This document shows positions 10,057 through 18,825 of a stretch of DNA of 64,000 bases, in pieces. This DNA comes from JAXGXJ01 sp963816155 (GTDB taxonomy: Bacteria; Actinomycetota; Thermoleophilia; RBG-16-64-13): contig CAWFJE010000011.1 of NCBI GenBank assembly GCA_963816155.1, forward strand, positions 248,001 to 312,000, given 5' to 3'. The notes beneath the pieces are model-generated. The model was not told where the DNA came from. It saw only the letters and a program-made list of their open reading frames with translations, and did no database searches. Numbering within the stretch: position 1 is the stretch's first letter; each line of letters starts with the position of its first letter. Position numbers and translations under genes: made by a program.

Positions 10057-10701
10057 GTGAGACCTGCCATCGACCAGCCCTTCACCCCCTCCCCCGGCCC
10101 AGAGGCCCGCGATATCCTGGCCGACCTTGCTGCGGGAAACAGGCGTTTCTCCACCGGTCTCACCCGCGAAGCTGATGTGAGCTCCGACGTGCGACGGGCG
10201 CTCGTGGCTGGCCAGAGCCCCCCTGTGGCCGTGCTTGGCTGCACTGACTCTCGGGTCCCTCCTGAACTGGTGTTCGATCAGGGCCTGGGCAGATTGTTCG
10301 TGGTGCGGGTCGCCGGTGGAGTGGTCGCTCCGCTCGTTCTCGACAGCCTGGAGTTCGCTGTCGACCGCTTGCACGTTTCTTTGATCGTTGTCTTGGGGCA
10401 CAGCGCTTGCGGCGCGGTCGAAGAGGCCTGCACCATCCAAGAGGGCTGCACCATCCTAGCGCCTGCCTCGCCGGAACGCTTCGCAGAACTGCTTCGTTCC
10501 CTCGGTCCTATCGTGGCGGCAGCGCGCTCCACCTGCGATGTCATGGAGGAGTTGGTAGAAGTCAGCGCACGCCTCAGCGTGAAGGAGCAGGCGGCCCTAT
10601 TGTTGCGAAACCCGCTCCTGTCTGAGCGAGTTCACGCCGGCCGGCTCTTCATCCAAGGCGCCTGGTACGACCAGAGCACCGGTTCGGTCACCTGGCTATG
10701 A
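10057..10701 (+). CDS. beta-carbonic anhydrase
   Basis: Zn-dependent beta-class carbonic anhydrase (CO2/bicarbonate interconversion), 214 aa, cytoplasmic with no signal peptide. Zinc ligands and active site are visible: CTDSRVPPE (Cys and Asp-Arg dyad) and GHSACGAVEEA (His and Cys). The start is GTG at 10057; the upstream ribosome site is weak. The gene ends 14 bases inside the 3' end of the convergent ABC permease gene. Its neighbour is a zinc/manganese-type uptake operon, an apt supplier of the metal cofactor, though co-regulation is not shown. Confidence 0.92.
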   Translation: MRPAIDQPFTPSPGPEARDILADLAAGNRRFSTGLTREADVSSDVRRALVAGQSPPVAVLGCTDSRVPPELVFDQGLGRLFVVRVAGGVVAPLVLDSLEFAVDRLHVSLIVVLGHSACGAVEEACTIQEGCTILAPASPERFAELLRSLGPIVAAARSTCDVMEELVEVSARLSVKEQAALLLRNPLLSERVHAGRLFIQGAWYDQSTGSVTWL

Positions 10702-11524
10702 GCCGCCACAGCGCCCCGCGCTGAGGGGCGAACAGGAACACCAGCACGAAGATGCCGCTGGCCACGAGCACGATGGCGCCCCCCGTAGCCACGTTTAGGT
10801 AGTAGCTGGCGTACAAGCCGCCGACGGCCGAGAGCACTCCTATGAGCGCCGACACCAGCATCATCACCGGCAGTCTGCGGGTGAGCAGATACGCCGCCGC
10901 CGGTGGCGTGACCAGCATGGCGGCCACCAAGGCGACCCCTACAGTCTGAAGAGATACGACGATGGTCGCTGCCAGCATCACGAACAGCCCCGTCCGCAAG
11001 GCGTCGGTGTGCAGGCCCAGCGTGCGGCCCAAGATGGGATCGAATGACACCACGAGCAACTGCCTGTAGAGCATGAAGACGGCGATGAGGACGATCGCCG
11101 CCAGCACTCCGGTCACCCACAGGTCTGCGGAAGTGACCCCCAGCACGTTGCCGAACAGCACATGCGTCAGATCGACGGCATAGCTGTTCACGGTGCTGAG
11201 GAGAACCACCCCCAAGGCCAGCGCTCCCGCGAAGAAGACGCCGATGGCTGTGTCCTCACGGATGGTGCCGGTGCGCGTGACAAAACTGATGCCCACGGCC
11301 ACGAGCACACCCGCCACCAGCGCTCCGGCCAGCAGATTCGCCCCCACCAGGTAGGCCACCGCCACTCCAGGTAGGATGGCGTGGGCAAGGGCATCGCCGA
11401 GGAAGGCCATCGATCGCAAGACCACGTAGCAGCCCAGCACCGCACAGACCACGCCCACGATGACCGAGGCCAGCAGGGCCTTCTGCATGAACACCAGAGC
11501 CAGTGGGTCGGTGAGCCACCCCAT
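10688..11524 (-). CDS. metal ABC transporter permease (ZnuB/MntB family)
   Basis: Membrane subunit of a divalent-metal (Zn2+/Mn2+/Fe2+) importer, 278 aa with 8-9 hydrophobic segments. Family patterns include VVLRSMAFLGDALAHAILPGVA and MLVTPPAAAYLLTRRL. ATG at 11524 overlaps the ATPase stop (TGATG), indicating translational coupling; upstream in-frame extension is not needed. Third gene of the operon SBP-ATPase-permease. Metal specificity cannot be read from the permease. Confidence 0.92.
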   Translation of the reverse strand: MGWLTDPLALVFMQKALLASVIVGVVCAVLGCYVVLRSMAFLGDALAHAILPGVAVAYLVGANLLAGALVAGVLVAVGISFVTRTGTIREDTAIGVFFAGALALGVVLLSTVNSYAVDLTHVLFGNVLGVTSADLWVTGVLAAIVLIAVFMLYRQLLVVSFDPILGRTLGLHTDALRTGLFVMLAATIVVSLQTVGVALVAAMLVTPPAAAYLLTRRLPVMMLVSALIGVLSAVGGLYASYYLNVATGGAIVLVASGIFVLVFLFAPQRGALWRLIAR

Positions 11525-12312
11525 CAGTCGCGTCCCTCGCCAAAACGGTCGTGACCGCCACAGCACTGGTCGACGAAGATGGACACGCCGTCGACGACCA
11601 CCATCTGCCCCCCGAAGGCCGCCTGCAGGTGCTCCTGCCGAAAGACCTCCTCCGGGGTGCCCGAACTGATGAGTTGTGTGTTGAGAAGCACCACTTGGTC
11701 GAAGCGACGGGCGGCCAGATCGAGATCGTGCGTCGACACCAGCACGGTCACCTCGTGCTGCCTGAGATCGGCCAGCAGCCCGAGGGTGGCTTCTCTGGTC
11801 GCCACGTCGACTCCGGTGAAGGGCTCGTCCAACAGGAGGATATGCGGTTCCTGGGCAAGCGACCGGGCCAGAAAGACCCGCTGCTGCTGCCCTCCGGAGA
11901 GTTCACCGATGGGCCGGTCCGCCAGGTCGGAGATCGACATACGATCGAGACACCGAGCCACCACCTCGCGGTCCTCTGCCGACAACCGCCGGAGCCACCC
12001 CCGCTGTCCGTAGCGGCCCATGGCCACCACGTCGTGCACCGTCACAGGGAAGCGCCAGTCGACCTCCTCGCGCTGGGGCACGTACGCGACCGGATCGCGG
12101 TACTCACCCGCCGGCCGGCCGTGGATGAGCATCTCCCCGTTCCGCATGGGCAGCAGACCCATCATGGCCTTGAAGAGCGTGGATTTGCCGGCTCCGTTCG
12201 GTCCCACAACCGCCACCTGAGCCGCGTGAGGGATGACCAGAGACACACAGTCGAGGGCCAGCCTGCCCCCGTAGACGACGGTGACGTCCCTCACTTCCAG
12301 AAGGTCGTTCAC
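11524..12312 (-). CDS. metal ABC transporter ATP-binding protein (ZnuC/MntA-like)
   Basis: 262-residue ABC ATPase energising metal import. Walker A GPNGAGKST, Q-loop YVPQREEVDW (typical of Mn/Zn importers), signature LSGGQQQRVFLAR, Walker B ILLLDEPFTGVD and H-loop STHDLD are all intact. The GTG start at 12312 overlaps the preceding gene's stop as GTGA, so the chosen start lies well inside a longer open frame that is otherwise the coding region of the binding protein in another frame. Confidence 0.93.
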   Translation of the reverse strand: MNDLLEVRDVTVVYGGRLALDCVSLVIPHAAQVAVVGPNGAGKSTLFKAMMGLLPMRNGEMLIHGRPAGEYRDPVAYVPQREEVDWRFPVTVHDVVAMGRYGQRGWLRRLSAEDREVVARCLDRMSISDLADRPIGELSGGQQQRVFLARSLAQEPHILLLDEPFTGVDVATREATLGLLADLRQHEVTVLVSTHDLDLAARRFDQVVLLNTQLISSGTPEEVFRQEHLQAAFGGQMVVVDGVSIFVDQCCGGHDRFGEGRD

Positions 12313-13237
12313 CGCAGGGCCTCCACGACGCGGTTCACGTTCCAGCGCATCATGTCGATGTACGTGGGCGCATCTTTTCCCAGCGAATGCAGATAGAGAT
12401 CCGTGACCACGGTAGTCCCCGTCTCCCGGGCCACCTGGTCCGCCAGGTCCTGGTTGGCACCGGCCTCGAGGAAGATGGCGGGCGCCCCTGTCTCCTCGAT
12501 GGTCTTGACCAGCTCCGCCAACTGCTGCGCGGAAGGAGAACCCTGCGACCCACCCGTGCCGAAGACGGTGCCCACCACCTCGAAGCCGTAGCGGTCTGCG
12601 AAGTAGCCGAAGCTCTCGTGGTTGGTCACCAAGAGACGCCGCTCCGGAGGGATCTGCTCCACCTGCGTCCTGATCCAGGCGTCCAGATCCCGCATTTCGG
12701 CGCTGTACGCGCGGCATTAGCGGCATACTCGGCTTCGCCGGCAGGGTCGAGTGTCGTCAGAGCGTCACGGATGTTCTCCACGTACCCGATGACGTTCACG
12801 GGGTCCAGCCAGAAGTGCGGGTCGATGTCGCCCTGCGCTTCCTGTCCGGTATCGTGCCCGTCCGCGGCCACGGTGGCCTCGGTGCCGCTCCGTCCAGGAA
12901 GCCCGGCCGCTGCTTCCACAGTCGCTTCGCGGTCCTTGGCCGTAGCCTGGATGAGTTCGTCGACCACGGGCTGCAACCCGAAGACGTCCACGATGACCAT
13001 CCTGGTATCCGCTATGAGGGCGGCGTCCCGGGGTGTGGGTTCGAAACCGTGCGGATCGCTGCCCTCGGGAAAGAGCGCCTGCACCGTGAGCCGGTCTCCG
13101 GCCACCCTCTCGGTGATGTCCCGCAGGTAGGTGGTCGTCACCAGAACATCCGGGCCCGCCGATGCCCCTCCTTCGTCGCCCCCACAACCACTCAGCATCA
13201 GAGCCAAGACCGTCAGGGTGACGAGCACCCCTATCAT
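12309..13237 (-). CDS. metal-binding lipoprotein, ZnuA/AdcA-like (frameshifted)
   Basis: Extracellular substrate-binding protein of the metal ABC importer (cluster 9/A-I). Signal peptide with lipobox LMLSGC (Cys about 18). Metal-ligand regions are DPHGFEP, DPHFWLDPVNV and TNHESFGYFADRYG, with a late acidic ligand near VVTDLYLHSLG. The usual His-rich loop is replaced by a short acidic stretch (GHDTGQEAQGDID). One base change near 12705-12711 is required to join EYAANAA to the segment YSAEMRDLDAWIRTQ; the family is continuous across it. Start ATG 13237. Upstream CACCA-AG-TGGTG at 13257-13268 might be an operator but is short. Confidence 0.9.
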
Positions 13238-13317
13238 GACCGGCGCCGCGCACTTCCACCAAGTGGTGCGTGGGCGTTCGCCCGTGTCTTCAGGCCATCC
13301 GGCTTCGGACCATGCAG

Positions 13318-14034
13318 CTACCTCAGTCCCGCCGCGCGCTCGAGGAGCGCGCGGTCCTTGATGCGCACCTGGCGCCCGTGGGTCTCCACGACCCCCGCCT
13401 GCGCCAGTTGCTTGAAGGCCCTCGACAGCGTCTCTGGGACCGTCCCCACCGCTGCCGAAAGCTCCGTCTTCGACACACTCAGTTCAACGGTCTCCTCGCC
13501 CCCGCCCTCGGCGGCCAGCGTCAACAGATGTGCCGCCAGTCTCTCTCCCACCTCGCGCAGGGAAAGATCCTCGATGAGTGTCGCGAACGACCTCAGGCGC
13601 GCCGACAGGGCCGCCAGAAGGCGCATGGCCACCTCGGGATCCTTCGTCACCAGGTCGAGGAAGGCCTGACGAGGGATGTAGAACGCTTCACCATCGTCCA
13701 GGGCCTCGGCGGTGGCCGGATACGACTCCCCCGAAAGCACCGCCACCTCCCCCACGGGTTCGCCCGGTCCCATGAGCATGAGAGTCTGCTCGCGCCCTTT
13801 GGGCGTCGTCTTGAACACCTTAACGCGCCCCTGAAGCACCACGTACAGGCCACGGGCCGGCTCCCCCTGGGAGAACAGGATCTGCTCGGTCACGAAGCGC
13901 CGGCTCCCTCCTCGCTTCATGAGCTCGTCCAAGTGTGCGTCGCCCAGACCCGCAAACAGGCTGGCCTGCTTCAGGACCTCGCGCGGTGACACCCGCTTCC
14001 GACCCGCTTCATCCGACAAACCCGTTCCGGGCAA
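13318..14034 (-). CDS. Crp/Fnr-family transcriptional regulator
   Basis: Regulator of 238 aa with an N-terminal cyclic-nucleotide-binding-like beta roll (GARGLYVVLQ-type segment GEPARGLYVVLQGRVKVF, GPGEPVGEVAVLSGE) and a C-terminal winged helix with recognition region TVPETLSRAFKQL. There are no N-terminal Cys clusters for an FNR [4Fe-4S] centre, so it is closer to DNR/HcpR types. It is divergent from hcp with a TTGAC-N4-GTCAA palindrome in the shared 156-bp intergenic region, which strongly suggests it controls hcp in response to nitrosative or anaerobic signals. Effector unknown. Confidence 0.88.
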   Translation of the reverse strand: MPGTGLSDEAGRKRVSPREVLKQASLFAGLGDAHLDELMKRGGSRRFVTEQILFSQGEPARGLYVVLQGRVKVFKTTPKGREQTLMLMGPGEPVGEVAVLSGESYPATAEALDDGEAFYIPRQAFLDLVTKDPEVAMRLLAALSARLRSFATLIEDLSLREVGERLAAHLLTLAAEGGGEETVELSVSKTELSAAVGTVPETLSRAFKQLAQAGVVETHGRQVRIKDRALLERAAGLR

Positions 14035-14073
14035 GGGGCTCCTTCCGACACTCTCACAAGAATTTGCACGCGC

Positions 14074-14087
14074 TTGACTTATGTCAA
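14074..14087. promoter_or_regulatory. FNR/DNR-type palindromic operator
   Basis: TTGACTTATGTCAA is a perfect TTGAC-N4-GTCAA inverted repeat, the form bound by Crp/Fnr family members. It is 104 bases upstream of hcp and 40 bases upstream of the divergent regulator start. A possible -10 (TATGTT, 14105-14110) lies downstream, consistent with activation. Confidence 0.8.
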
Positions 14088-14190
14088 GGGAAGATCGTTT
14101 TGTCTATGTTAGCGTTCGGGACAGAAAAGGGACATATGGTAGTGGCCACGACGATGGTCGGCCATCGACAAACGAGGAGGAGGGCGGAAG

Positions 14191-15822
14191 ATGTTCTGCT
14201 ATCAGTGTGAACAGACAGTGCGGGGACAGGCCTGCACCACCAAGGGGGTGTGCGGCAAGGAAGATGCGGTAGCGGCCCTTCAGGACGCCCTCGTCTACTC
14301 CCTCAAGGGCCTGGCCCTCGTTGCCGACAAAGCCAAAGCCGAAGGGCTGGCGCCTGCCGACACCTATCCCTTCCTGGCCGAGGGTCTTTTCGTGACCCTC
14401 ACCAACGTCAACTTCGACCCTGAGGCGATCGCCACGTGGATCCGGGAGACCGTTGCACGTCGCGACGCTCTGCTCGCGACATTGCGGGCCAAACAGCCCG
14501 ACCTGGCCTTCAATGAAGCGCCGGTGGCCTTCGTTCCCGCGGACACCACCGACGGTCTGGCGGAGCAGGGCAGGCAGCACGACCTGAACGCTGAGGCTTC
14601 GGCCGATGCCAACCTCCGGTCGCTGCAGCACACGACGCTGTTCGGGCTCAAGGGTGTGGCCGCGTACGCCTACCACGCCGCCGTGCTCGGATATCGCGAC
14701 CCCGCCGTCGACGACTACTTCGTCGAGGCCTTGGTGGATCTGGCCCACTACGACGAGGGCGATCTCAACACCTGGGTGGGCAAGGCCCTGCGCTGCGGCG
14801 AGATCAACTACAAGGTCATGGAACTCCTCGACAAGGCCAACACCGAGAGCTTCGGTACCCCCGTGCCGACGGAAGTGCCTCTGGGTGTGAAGGCGGGCAA
14901 GGCCATCCTCGTTTCCGGACACGACCTCCTCGACTTGGAGGAACTCCTGAAGCAGACCGAGGGCAAAGGCATCACCGTCTACACGCACGGAGAGATGCTC
15001 CCCGCTCACGCCTATCCGAAGCTGAAGGCTTATTCGCACCTCTACGGCAACTACGGTACGGCCTGGCAGAACCAACGCAAAGAGTTCGCGGCGTTCCCTG
15101 GTGCGATCCTCATGACCACCAACTGCATCCAGAAGCCCGATGACACCTACTTCGAGAACATCTACACCACGGAGGCCGTTGGTTGGCCGGGTGTCACCCA
15201 CCTCCCGAGCCGTGACTACAGTGCCGTGATCGAGCGCGCCCTGGCCCTCCCCGGCTTCGCCGAGGACGTGCCCGGCAAGTCGGTGACCGTGGGCTTCATG
15301 AGGAACGCCGTCCTCTCTCACGCCGAGACCATCATCGATCTGGTGAAACGGGGCAAGATCAAGCACTTCTTCCTGGTGGGAGGCTGCGACGGGGCCAAGC
15401 CGGGGCGCGACTACTACACCAAGTTCGTGGAGCAGGCACCCGAGGATTCAGTCATTCTGACCCTGGCCTGTGGCAAGTACCGCTTCTACGACAAGGACCT
15501 GGGCACCATAGAGGGCATCCCCAGACTGTTGGATATGGGGCAGTGCAACGACGCCTACTCCGCCATCCAGGTGGCCCTCGCTCTCAGCGATGCGTTCGGC
15601 GTAGGTGTGAACGAGCTACCGCTGTCGCTGATCCTCTCCTGGTACGAGCAGAAGGCCTGCTCCATCCTGCTGACCCTGCTCTACCTGGGACTCAAAGACA
15701 TAAGGCTCGGCCCCACGTTCCCGGCCTTCCTGACCCCCGATGTGGGCAAAGTCATCATGGACACCTTCAACCTGCACTCCATCACCACGCCGGAAGAGGA
15801 CCTGGAGACCATCCTGGCCTAG
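14191..15822 (+). CDS. hcp: hydroxylamine reductase / hybrid-cluster protein
   Basis: Cytoplasmic iron-sulfur enzyme, 543 aa, reducing hydroxylamine and linked to NO detoxification and S-nitrosylation. N-terminal Cys3-x2-Cys6-x8-Cys15-x5-Cys21 fits the class I [4Fe-4S] type. Hybrid 4Fe-2S-2O cluster ligands are all present: SGHDLLDLEELL, THGEMLPAH, TTNCIQKP, GGCDGAKPGRDYY, LACGKYRF, MGQCNDAYSA and WYEQKA. A very strong Shine-Dalgarno (GAGGAGGAGGG) precedes ATG 14191. The FNR-like site upstream and the divergent Crp/Fnr gene indicate stress-induced expression. A perfect-palindrome terminator follows. Confidence 0.96.
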   Translation: MFCYQCEQTVRGQACTTKGVCGKEDAVAALQDALVYSLKGLALVADKAKAEGLAPADTYPFLAEGLFVTLTNVNFDPEAIATWIRETVARRDALLATLRAKQPDLAFNEAPVAFVPADTTDGLAEQGRQHDLNAEASADANLRSLQHTTLFGLKGVAAYAYHAAVLGYRDPAVDDYFVEALVDLAHYDEGDLNTWVGKALRCGEINYKVMELLDKANTESFGTPVPTEVPLGVKAGKAILVSGHDLLDLEELLKQTEGKGITVYTHGEMLPAHAYPKLKAYSHLYGNYGTAWQNQRKEFAAFPGAILMTTNCIQKPDDTYFENIYTTEAVGWPGVTHLPSRDYSAVIERALALPGFAEDVPGKSVTVGFMRNAVLSHAETIIDLVKRGKIKHFFLVGGCDGAKPGRDYYTKFVEQAPEDSVILTLACGKYRFYDKDLGTIEGIPRLLDMGQCNDAYSAIQVALALSDAFGVGVNELPLSLILSWYEQKACSILLTLLYLGLKDIRLGPTFPAFLTPDVGKVIMDTFNLHSITTPEEDLETILA

Positions 15823-15881
15823 CCGACGAGCGAGACTGCTGCGCGAGGGCACCGTTCCCGCGAAGGCAACGCGAGGTAGCG

Positions 15882-15919
15882 AGCCGAGGCCCCGACTGCA
15901 TGCAGTCGGGGCCTCGGCT
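15882..15919 (+). terminator. perfect-palindrome terminator after hcp
   Basis: A 38-base perfect palindrome (arms AGCCGAGGCCCCGACTGCA and complement) followed by GTTTCC, 60 bases after the hcp stop. It is the same self-complementary style as the element at 4979-5010 and lies in the gap between convergent hcp and hisG. Confidence 0.85.
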
Positions 15920-16006
15920 GTTTCCGGAGTCAGACCCGCCGTTTTGACGGCGACGGTCGTGGGCGCCTGCCCGGCGGCGCAGCGCGCCGCCGCGAAGCCG
16001 CGGGTG

Positions 16007-16876
16007 CTACATGACGATCTTGTTCAGAGGGTACTCGACTATGCCCTGCGCGCCCGCCTCTTTCAGCCGCGGGATGATCATCCTCACGGTGGACTCGTCG
16101 ATGATCGTGTTGACAGCCACCCATTCCTCCGTGCTGAGGGTGGAGATGGTGGGCTTCAACAGGGCAGGCAGCGTATCGAGGACGGCGGCCAGCTCAGAGC
16201 GACGCACGTTCATCATCAGGCCCACCTTCCCCAGCGCGGCCATGGCCCCCTCGAGCAGCATGGAGATGTCCTGCAGCTTCTTCCGCTTCTCCTCATCCTC
16301 CCAAGAAGAGCGGTTGGCGATGAGTTGCGTGTTCGATTCCAAGACGGTGTCGATGATGCGCAGCTTGTTGGCCCGCAGCGAGCTTCCCGTCTCGGTCACC
16401 TCTACGATGGCGTCGGCCAATTCCGGCGGCTTGACTTCCGTCGCTCCCCAACTGAACTCCACCTTGGCGGTGACGCCCTTCGCGGCCAGGTAGCGCTTGG
16501 TGGTGCTCACGAGTTCCGTGGCGATGATCTTGCCCTCCAGGTCCTCCGCACTACGGAAGACCGAAGCTTCCGGTACCGCCAGCACCCAGCGCACCTTGCC
16601 GAAACTCTGCTTGGCGTAGACCAGGTCCACCACCGGGAGCACGTCGGCCTCGTTCTCCTGCACCCAGTCCAGCCCCGTGATGCCGGCGTCGAGGAGTCCG
16701 TTCTCCACGTAGCGGGCCATCTCCTGAGCCCGGATAAGGATGCACTCGATATCCGGGTCGTCGACGACGGGGAAGTACGAGCGGCTGCTGGTGGTGATGT
16801 TGAAGCCGGCCCGCCGGAACAGTTCTATGGTCGCGCTTTCGAGGCTCCCCTTGGGAATTCCGAGTTTGAGGATCAT
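16007..16876 (-). CDS. hisG: ATP phosphoribosyltransferase, long form (HisG-L)
   Basis: First enzyme of histidine biosynthesis (ATP + PRPP to phosphoribosyl-ATP), 289 aa. The catalytic part starts MILKLGIPKGSLESAT, with GLDWVQEN and the PRPP-binding region ETGSSLRANKLR. The C-terminal ACT-like regulatory domain (residues about 210-289) marks the long, histidine-feedback-inhibited form that needs no HisZ. ATG at 16876 has GGAGAG upstream, so the longer open frame is ignored. No other his gene is adjacent. Confidence 0.95.
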   Translation of the reverse strand: MILKLGIPKGSLESATIELFRRAGFNITTSSRSYFPVVDDPDIECILIRAQEMARYVENGLLDAGITGLDWVQENEADVLPVVDLVYAKQSFGKVRWVLAVPEASVFRSAEDLEGKIIATELVSTTKRYLAAKGVTAKVEFSWGATEVKPPELADAIVEVTETGSSLRANKLRIIDTVLESNTQLIANRSSWEDEEKRKKLQDISMLLEGAMAALGKVGLMMNVRRSELAAVLDTLPALLKPTISTLSTEEWVAVNTIIDESTVRMIIPRLKEAGAQGIVEYPLNKIVM

Positions 16877-16984
16877 AAGTCTGCTCTCCGCCGTATGGAT
16901 AGACCAGAAGAAGCGCCGTGGCCGACGACCGTGTGGGCTGGAAGCCGAGCCGAGACGCGAGGGCATTATAACCCGCCTTCCTGC

Positions 16985-17058
16985 ACCTCACTCCTCTGGC
17001 AGGGACCTCGCCTCCCCGCAGGCGCCTCACTCGTCTGGCGGGGCTCGCCTCCCGGCGG
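16985..17058 (+). repeat. imperfect tandem direct repeat, two copies
   Basis: Two copies of a roughly 38-base unit (CCTCACTCcTCTGGCaGGG... and CCTCACTCgTCTGGCgGGG...), each ending in CTCGCCTCCC, lie in the divergent hisG / MATE-like intergenic region (16877-17128). Function unknown. Confidence 0.5.
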
Positions 17059-17128
17059 CACCTCAGTTCCCACGCGACCCCTGCTCCCATTGCCAGGATG
17101 CAGAGGCGGTGCCAATATTGCAGGCCGC

Positions 17129-18517
17129 ATGAGCACCGACCTCACATCACCGGCAGAGACTGTCGTTTCACCGTTGGGGGGGCGCGCGCCCTTGGGCGCG
17201 CGCCGCATACTCACCACCTGGTGGCCGCTTGCGGCCAGTTGGATGCTCATGGGCCTCGAGGGCCCGGCCATCAGCGCCGTGGTGTCCAGGCTCGCAGAGC
17301 CCACGATCAACCTCGCCGCCTTCGGAGGCCTGGTCTTTCCGCTGGCGCTGCTTGTGGAAGCACCGATCATAATGATGCTGGCCGCGTCCACCGCGCTCAG
17401 CCGCGATTGGCCCTCCTACCTGAAGCTCAGGCGCTTCATGAATCTCCTCGGCTTCAGCCTCACCCTCATCCACCTCATCATCGTGGCCACTCCTCTCTAC
17501 CATTTCCTTGCCCATAGCGTGATCGGCGCCCCCGAGGAGATCATCGGCCCGGCCCGCATCGGTCTCCTCATCATGCTGCCGTGGACGTGGGCCATCGCCT
17601 ATCGGCGCTTCCATCAGGGCGTGCTCATCCGCTTCGGGCACTCACTCACAGTCGGCCTGGGCACCGTGGTGCGCTTGTGCGCCGACGCGGTGGTCCTCGC
17701 TCTCGGCTTCTTCTGGGGCTGGCCCGGAATCGTGGTGGCCACGTGCGCTCTCAGCGCCGGGGTCCTACTGGAAGCCCTCTACGTCCACCTGACGGTCCGT
17801 CCCACGCTCAAGCACGAACTTAGACCTGCACCACCGGCACCGGTCGCTCTCACGACTCGGGCCATGCTCGACTTCTACATCCCCCTGTCCCTCACGCAAC
17901 TCCTCTTCCTCATCGCCGCCCCCTTGGGGGCCATGGCCATGAGCCGCATGCCCATGGCCCTGGAGTCGCTCGCAGCATGGCCGGTGGTCAGCGGTATCAG
18001 CTTCATCACCAAGGGATTCGGAGGTGCGTACAACGAGGTGGTGGTGACGGTGGTTGAGAGACCGCGCAGCACCCTTCCGCTGCGCCGCTTCGCGGGGATC
18101 CTCGTGGCCGTGTCGACCGCCTCTCTGCTGGTCCTCATGATCCCGTCGGTGGCGGAGGCGGTCTTCGCCGGACTCCTGGATCTGAGTGAGCCCCTACCGT
18201 CGATGGTGTGGACGAGCCTCTTCCTCATGTTGCCCGGGCCCGCCCTGGCCGTGATCCAAAGCTACTTCCAGGGGGTGGTGCTTCACAGCCGACACACCCG
18301 CAGCATCACCGAGTCGGTGGCCGCGTTCCTTGCGGTGGTCGCGCTGACCCTGTTTGCCGGAGTGCTGTGGGGCGCGGTCACGGGGCTCTACGTGAGCGTA
18401 CTGGCCTGGACGGCCGGAGAAGCGCTGCGCACTATCTGGCTCTGGACCCGTAGTGCTGCCGCCCGCAGCCAGCTGCACCTGCGGGACGCCTCAGAGCCGG
18501 CGGCGGCGCAGCCCTAG
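17129..18517 (+). CDS. MATE-like (MOP superfamily) integral membrane protein
   Basis: 462-residue protein with about 12 hydrophobic segments, starting with a short hydrophilic leader and then WWPLAASWMLMGLEGPAISAVVSRLA and GGLVFPLALLVEAPIIMMLA. The two-half organisation resembles MATE/MVF flippases and bacterial relatives of the ANKH (progressive ankylosis) exporter; the exact family is uncertain and no substrate can be named. ATG at 17129 is chosen because the preceding open frame reads through GC-rich repeats and has no family similarity. It converges with the small iron protein gene 85 bases downstream. Confidence 0.75.
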   Translation: MSTDLTSPAETVVSPLGGRAPLGARRILTTWWPLAASWMLMGLEGPAISAVVSRLAEPTINLAAFGGLVFPLALLVEAPIIMMLAASTALSRDWPSYLKLRRFMNLLGFSLTLIHLIIVATPLYHFLAHSVIGAPEEIIGPARIGLLIMLPWTWAIAYRRFHQGVLIRFGHSLTVGLGTVVRLCADAVVLALGFFWGWPGIVVATCALSAGVLLEALYVHLTVRPTLKHELRPAPPAPVALTTRAMLDFYIPLSLTQLLFLIAAPLGAMAMSRMPMALESLAAWPVVSGISFITKGFGGAYNEVVVTVVERPRSTLPLRRFAGILVAVSTASLLVLMIPSVAEAVFAGLLDLSEPLPSMVWTSLFLMLPGPALAVIQSYFQGVVLHSRHTRSITESVAAFLAVVALTLFAGVLWGAVTGLYVSVLAWTAGEALRTIWLWTRSAAARSQLHLRDASEPAAAQP

Positions 18518-18602
18518 CAGGCTGCCACAAAGCGAAGCCTTGGCCGCCTGGGCGCGCCTTCCGGGGTACTCATGCGGCGAAGCGTCATTGTTCAGCAGCC
18601 TC

Positions 18603-18776
18603 CTAGTCTTCCCTCTGGGTGAGCGGACGCCCGCAGCACACGAATCCCTCGACGCTGCACATCTCTTCGTCCTCGTCCCCATCCTCGTGGCTGCACTCTT
18701 CCAGAACCTCGATCTCCAACCCGCAGCCCTCGCAGTAGTAAACTTCTCCCTCACGCATCTCTTCACAGCGCGCCAT
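18603..18776 (-). CDS. small desulforedoxin/rubredoxin-like Fe(Cys)4 protein
   Basis: A 57-residue protein. Its Cys pattern YYCEGCG ... ECS ... MCS ... FVCCGRPL matches the desulforedoxin domain found at the N terminus of desulfoferrodoxin (CxxCG ... CCGxPM). The middle carries an acidic EDGDEDEE insert and extra Cys residues. ATG at 18776 is preceded by AGGAGG at ideal spacing, which supports a real gene. It lies 49 bases downstream of the COQ7-like diiron gene on the same strand, so it is probably its electron donor. Fe versus Zn cannot be told from sequence. Confidence 0.75.
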   Translation of the reverse strand: MARCEEMREGEVYYCEGCGLEIEVLEECSHEDGDEDEEMCSVEGFVCCGRPLTQRED

Positions 18777-18825
18777 CTCTGCCTCCTACCGACCTTGAAG
18801 CTTCTGCCTCACCCCGATGCTGCTC

